64,000 nucleotides of DNA from Mycolicibacterium celeriflavum (GTDB lineage Bacteria; Actinomycetota; Actinomycetes; Mycobacteriales; Mycobacteriaceae), in assembly GCF_010731795.1 (NCBI RefSeq), contig NZ_AP022591.1, positions 4,898,001 through 4,962,000 on the forward strand, given 5' to 3'. Under the pieces are notes generated by a model. That model saw only the letters and a program-made list of their open reading frames with translations, was not told the origin of the DNA and did not search any database. Positions 60,275 through 64,000 of this stretch are shown here, one piece after another (position 1 is the stretch's first letter; the number at the start of each line of letters is the position of its first letter). The translations under genes were made by a program, and so were the position numbers.

Positions 60275-61570
60275 ATGAACAAGGACGAGATGATCTTGAT
60301 CAGCGTTGATGATCACATCGTCGAGCCGCCCGATATGTTCAAGAATCATCTGCCGAAGAAGTACATCGATGAGGCGCCGCGGTTGGTGCATAACCCGGAT
60401 GGTTCGGATACCTGGCAGTTTCGTGACACGGTGATTCCGAATGTGGCGCTCAATGCGGTGGCGGGGCGTCCGAAGGAGGAGTACGGGCTGGAGCCCCAGG
60501 GGTTGGATGAGATCCGGCCGGGGTGTTGGCAGGTTGATGAGCGGGTCAAGGACATGAACGCCGGGGGCATCCTGGGGTCGATGTGTTTTCCGTCGTTTCC
60601 GGGGTTTGCCGGTCGGTTGTTCGCCACTGAGGATGCGGAGTTCTCGTTGGCGTTGGTGCAGGCCTATAACGACTGGCATGTGTTGGAGTGGTGCGGGGCG
60701 TATCCGGCGCGGTTCATTCCGATGACGTTGCCGGTGATCTGGGATCCCCAGGCGTGTGCGGCCGAGATTCGGCGCAATGCTGAGCGGGGGGTGCATTCGT
60801 TGACGTTCACCGAGAATCCGTCGGCGATGGGCTATCCGAGTTTTCATGATTTTGATCATTGGAAGCCGATGTGGGATGCGCTGGTGGATACCGACACGGT
60901 GCTCAATGTGCACATCGGTTCGTCGGGGCGGTTGGCGATCACCGCCCCGGATGCGCCGATGGATGTGATGATCACCCTGCAGCCGATGAACATTGTGCAG
61001 GCCGCGGCGGATTTGTTGTGGTCGCGTCCGATCAAGGAGTATCCCGATCTGAAGATCGCGCTGTCGGAGGGTGGGACGGGCTGGATCCCGTATTTCTTGG
61101 AGCGGGTGGATCGCACCTATGAGATGCACTCGACGTGGACGGGTCAGGACTTCGGCGGCAAGCTGCCTTCTGAGGTGTTCCGTGAGCACTTCTTGACCTG
61201 CTTCATCGCCGACCCGGTCGGAGTGGCCACCCGCGACAAGATCGGGGTGGACAACATCTGTTGGGAAGCCGACTATCCGCACTCCGATTCGATGTGGCCG
61301 GGCGCGCCTGAGCAACTCGATGAGGTGCTGAAGGCCAACAACGTGGCTGATGACGAGATCAACAAGATGACGTTCGAGAACGCCATGCGCTGGTATCACT
61401 GGGACCCGTTCAGTCACATCACCCGCGAACAAGCCACCGTCGGCGCCCTACGCAAAGCCGCCGAAGGACACGACGTCTCCATCCAAGCCCTGTCGAAGAA
61501 GGAGAAGACCGGCGCGAATTTCGCGGACTTCGCCGCCAAGGCCAAACAGCTGACCGGCAACAAGGACTGA
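60275..61570 (+). CDS. Amidohydrolase-2 family protein, second copy
   Basis: 431-residue PF04909 protein with VDDHIVEPPDMF (metal site), NVHIGSSG, SEGGTGWIP and EADYPHSDS. It resembles the 32927 protein but is longer, with a Lys-rich C-terminal tail. Codon use is odd: until about 61150 GAT, GGT, TTG and TTT are frequent, while the remaining part returns to the GAC/GGC/CTG style of the neighbours. The ATG follows GAAAGGAACGG. It leads a plus-strand group with a dehydrogenase, an SDR and a CoA-transferase. Confidence 0.86.
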   Translation: MNKDEMILISVDDHIVEPPDMFKNHLPKKYIDEAPRLVHNPDGSDTWQFRDTVIPNVALNAVAGRPKEEYGLEPQGLDEIRPGCWQVDERVKDMNAGGILGSMCFPSFPGFAGRLFATEDAEFSLALVQAYNDWHVLEWCGAYPARFIPMTLPVIWDPQACAAEIRRNAERGVHSLTFTENPSAMGYPSFHDFDHWKPMWDALVDTDTVLNVHIGSSGRLAITAPDAPMDVMITLQPMNIVQAAADLLWSRPIKEYPDLKIALSEGGTGWIPYFLERVDRTYEMHSTWTGQDFGGKLPSEVFREHFLTCFIADPVGVATRDKIGVDNICWEADYPHSDSMWPGAPEQLDEVLKANNVADDEINKMTFENAMRWYHWDPFSHITREQATVGALRKAAEGHDVSIQALSKKEKTGANFADFAAKAKQLTGNKD

Positions 61571-61614
61571 ACATGGGACGGTCCTCCGGTCGACGACCGG
61601 GGGAGCGTCTCGAA

Positions 61615-61653
61615 GTGCGCCGGTGCGGGAAGGGCGTTCGCGCGCCGGCGCAC
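61615..61653. terminator. GC-rich hairpin between amidohydrolase and dehydrogenase genes
   Basis: GTGCGCCGG (61615-61623) pairs perfectly with CCGGCGCAC (61645-61653) around a 21-base loop, 45 bases after the amidohydrolase stop. It may end or attenuate that transcript; there is no T-run. Confidence 0.45.
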
Positions 61654-61687
61654 TGACGTGTGCGCCATTGAGCAGAGGAGAACAGAC

Positions 61688-62875
61688 GTGGCAGACGTGT
61701 CTGGGGGGATGACGTTCGAGCTGAGCGAGGATCAGCAGATCATCCGCAAGTCCGTCGCCGAACTGTGCAGCAGGTTCGACGACGAGTACTGGATGAAGAA
61801 GGACCTGGCGCACGAGTTCCCGCAGGAGTTCTACGACGCGATTGCCTCCGGTGGGTGGCTGGGCATGACTATCCCGGAGGCATACGGCGGGCATGGGCTG
61901 GGCATCACCGAGGCCACGCTGCTGCTGGAAGAGGTTGCCCGATCCGGTGCGGCGATGAACGGCGCCAGCGCGATTCATCTGACGATCTTCGGGATGCAAC
62001 CGGTCGTCAAACACGGCTCCGACGAACTCAAGGCCGCGACGCTGCCGCGTATCGTCAACGGCGACCTGCACGTCTGCTTCGGCGTCACCGAACCCGGTGC
62101 GGGACTGGATACTTCGCGGATCACCACGTTCGCCAAACGGGAGGGGGGCCACTACCGCGTCAACGGCCGCAAGGTGTGGATCTCCAAAGCGCTGGAGTCG
62201 GAGAAGATCCTGCTGCTCACGCGGACCACGCCCTTCGACGAGGTCAGCAAGAAGACCGACGGTATGACGTTGTTCCTCACCGACCTCGACCGCGACCACG
62301 TCGACATCCGGCCGATCAAGAAGATGGGCCGCAACGCCGTCAGCTCCAACGAGGTGTTCATCGACGACCTGATGGTCCCGGTGGGTGACCGTGTCGGCGA
62401 AGAAGGCAAGGGCTTCAAATACATCCTCGACGGGCTGAACCCCGAGCGGATGTTGATCGCCGCCGAAGCGCTGGGCATCGGGCGGGTCGCGCTCGAGAAG
62501 GCGGTCAAGTACGGCAATGAGCGGCACGTGTTCAACCGGCCGATCGGCATGAACCAGGGCCTGCAGTTCCCGCTCGCCGACTCGTTGGCCCGACTGGACG
62601 CCGCCGAGTTGGTGCTCCGCAAGGCCACCTGGCTCTACGACAACGGCAAACCCTGTGGGCGGGAGGCGAACACCGCGAAATACCTGTGCGCCGACGCCGG
62701 CTTCGGTGCCGCCGACCGCGCACTGCAGTTGCACGGCGGCATGGGGTATTCGGAGGAATATCACGTGTCGCGATACTTCCGCGAGTCCCGGCTGATGAAG
62801 ATCGCACCGGTGAGCCAGGAGATGATCCTGAACTTCCTGGGCGAGCACGTCCTGGGCCTTCCGCGGAGCTATTGA
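61688..62875 (+). CDS. Acyl-CoA dehydrogenase
   Basis: 395-residue FadE-type enzyme. FGVTEPGAGLDTSRI, VNGRKVWIS and LQLHGGMGYSEEY mark the FAD and substrate regions. The C-terminal base position is not Glu (KIAPVSQEM), but GLNPERMLIAAEALG holds a Glu where isovaleryl-CoA dehydrogenase has its catalytic base. GTG at 61688 after GAGGAG is chosen over an upstream GTG at 61658. The SDR follows 34 bases later. Confidence 0.9.
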   Translation: MADVSGGMTFELSEDQQIIRKSVAELCSRFDDEYWMKKDLAHEFPQEFYDAIASGGWLGMTIPEAYGGHGLGITEATLLLEEVARSGAAMNGASAIHLTIFGMQPVVKHGSDELKAATLPRIVNGDLHVCFGVTEPGAGLDTSRITTFAKREGGHYRVNGRKVWISKALESEKILLLTRTTPFDEVSKKTDGMTLFLTDLDRDHVDIRPIKKMGRNAVSSNEVFIDDLMVPVGDRVGEEGKGFKYILDGLNPERMLIAAEALGIGRVALEKAVKYGNERHVFNRPIGMNQGLQFPLADSLARLDAAELVLRKATWLYDNGKPCGREANTAKYLCADAGFGAADRALQLHGGMGYSEEYHVSRYFRESRLMKIAPVSQEMILNFLGEHVLGLPRSY

Positions 62876-62909
62876 CAAGACCGCCAATGACGATGGAGAG
62901 CACCACCGA

Positions 62910-63668
62910 ATGAGCAACTACTTCGATCTGACCGGCCGTTCGGCGCTGGTGACCGGCGCTGCCGGCGGCATCGGCTCCGCCGTGGCGCAGGCGCTGGCCG
63001 ACGCGGGCGCGGCCGTGCTCGTCACCGACGTGGACAAGGACGCCGCCGCCGCTGTCGCCGAACGGATCTCGGGAAGCGGTAAGCGCGCGGAAGCCGCGGT
63101 CCTCGACGTGTCGGACCGCGAGTCCGCCGACGCCGCCGCTGCGCAAGCCGCTGCGCTGGCCGACGGCAAGCTGCACATCGTGATCAACAACGCCGGCGTC
63201 ACCAAGCCGGCGATGTTCGAGAAGACGACGCAAGAGGCCTTCCGCCTGCTGTTCGACATCCACGTGATGGGTGCCTTCAACGTCACCCAGGCGGCGCTGC
63301 CGCACATTCCGACCGACGGCACCGGGCGCATCGTCAACGTCACGTCCGCCGCGGGTCTCACCGGCACCCTCGGTCAGGTCAACTACTCGGCGGCCAAGGC
63401 GGGCATCATCGGGTTCACCAAATCGCTTGCGCGAGAGCTCGCGACGAAGAGCATCATGGTCAACGCGCTGGCTCCGCTGGCGGCCACGCCGATGACCGAG
63501 ACCATCCGGACGAACGAGAAGTTCGCGGCGAACATGATGAACCGCATCCCGATGAAGCGGTGGGCCGAACCTTCGGAGGTCGCGGGAGCATTCGTGTTCA
63601 TGGCGTCCGATGCGGCGTCCTACATCACCGGGCAGGTGCTGCCGGTCGACGGCGGCATGGTCATGTGA
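62910..63668 (+). CDS. Short-chain dehydrogenase (3-oxoacyl reductase-like)
   Basis: 252-residue FabG-like SDR with TGAAGGIG near residues 15-22, NNAGV, NVTSAAG and YSAAK, ending in LPVDGGMVM. It likely oxidises a 3-hydroxyacyl-CoA produced after the dehydrogenase step. Its stop overlaps the GTG of the final CoA-transferase (GTGA). Confidence 0.87.
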   Translation: MSNYFDLTGRSALVTGAAGGIGSAVAQALADAGAAVLVTDVDKDAAAAVAERISGSGKRAEAAVLDVSDRESADAAAAQAAALADGKLHIVINNAGVTKPAMFEKTTQEAFRLLFDIHVMGAFNVTQAALPHIPTDGTGRIVNVTSAAGLTGTLGQVNYSAAKAGIIGFTKSLARELATKSIMVNALAPLAATPMTETIRTNEKFAANMMNRIPMKRWAEPSEVAGAFVFMASDAASYITGQVLPVDGGMVM

Positions 63669-64000
63669 CCGGGCCGCTGAGCGGTGTCACCGTCGTCGCG
63701 ATGGAGCAGGCCGTCGCCGCGCCGATGTGCACCCGTGTGCTCGCCGACTTCGGCGCCCGCGTCATCAAGATCGAGAATCCCAACGGTGGCGACTTCGCCC
63801 GTGACTACGACGATGTGGTCAACGGGCCCGGGGGCCTGGCGGCGCATTTTGTCTGGTGCAACCGCGGCAAGGAGTCGGTGACCTTGAACACCAAGGCGCC
63901 CGAGGGGATGGAGCTACTGCACCGGCTGCTGGACCGGGCGGATGCGTTCGTGTCCAACCTGGCGCCCGGCGCCACCGCCCGCCTGGGTTTGGCGCCCGCA
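63665..64000 (+). CDS. CaiB/BaiF family CoA-transferase, C-terminus off the window
   Basis: First 112 residues of a class III CoA-transferase or acyl-CoA racemase. The N-terminal MEQAVAAPMCTRVLADFGA and VIKIENPNGGDFAR are typical, followed by the WCNRGKESVTLN segment and PGATARLGL. The frame is open to the window edge, and the catalytic Asp lies beyond it. The GTG overlaps the SDR stop, so it belongs to the same operon. Confidence 0.85.
   Translation, partial: MTGPLSGVTVVAMEQAVAAPMCTRVLADFGARVIKIENPNGGDFARDYDDVVNGPGGLAAHFVWCNRGKESVTLNTKAPEGMELLHRLLDRADAFVSNLAPGATARLGLAPA

Overview
The window is high-GC DNA packed with lipid-type catabolic genes. It looks like a rapid-growing mycobacterium (Mycolicibacterium-like). 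Supporting signs are F420-type luciferase-like oxidoreductases, a mycofactocin-coupled short-chain dehydrogenase, a WS/DGAT wax-ester synthase next to a FadD12-like ligase and an acyltransferase in an order recalled from M. tuberculosis Rv1425-Rv1428c, and a very high density of acyl-CoA dehydrogenases, crotonases, SDRs and class III CoA-transferases. No rRNA, tRNA, CRISPR array or transposase was seen. No gap between genes exceeds 300 bases.

Layout. (1) 1-13887: a cut-off acyl-CoA ligase and an SDR on the minus strand; a split coenzyme-B12 mutase (large and small subunits) with an F420-type oxidoreductase and a CoA-transferase; a solitary 2Fe-2S ferredoxin; ligase, two acyl-CoA dehydrogenase subunits and a crotonase; two SDRs; a thiolase and the mutase chaperone MeaB. 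Together these make a plausible route from a free acid through CoA activation, beta-oxidation-like steps, B12-dependent skeleton rearrangement and thiolysis. (2) 13842-17636: a TetR gene facing a four-gene membrane operon that ends in NorE/NorF-like (cytochrome oxidase subunit III/IV-like) proteins, with a perfect 16-bp inverted repeat between them. (3) 17641-40869: IclR plus a KstD-like flavoprotein on the minus strand, then one very long plus-strand run with overlapping genes. It holds hydrolase, MhpA-like hydroxylase, MhpB-like extradiol dioxygenase, a second KstD-like flavoprotein, a luciferase-like monooxygenase, SDRs, a cyclase-family hydrolase, an FMN reductase, TetR, a 3Fe-4S ferredoxin with P450, an amidohydrolase, two M24 proteins, a crotonase, a fused CoA-transferase and an SDR. 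It reads as a ring-dehydrogenation, hydroxylation and meta-cleavage pathway. (4) 40863-48746: SDR, epimerase, lipid acyltransferase, FadD12-like ligase, WS/DGAT, phosphotransferase and mycofactocin-type SDR. (5) 48790-64000: P450, TetR, acyl-CoA dehydrogenase with crotonase, a Vsr/DUF559-like nuclease gene between palindromic repeats, a seven-gene minus-strand Rieske oxygenase operon, and a plus-strand amidohydrolase, dehydrogenase, SDR and CoA-transferase group that runs off the end.

The most striking signal is regulatory. The palindrome GAGAAY-N3-RTTCTC stands at eight sites in or beside five promoter regions spread over 54 kb (near 5946, 11816, 20107, three at 50130-50227, 51010, 60053). 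Degenerate relatives lie at the mutase, epimerase/acyltransferase and 60275 promoters. It ties the scattered operons into one probable regulon, most likely under the TetR protein at 50230-50946. A second layer is a family of about 60-bp palindromic intergenic elements in four copies.
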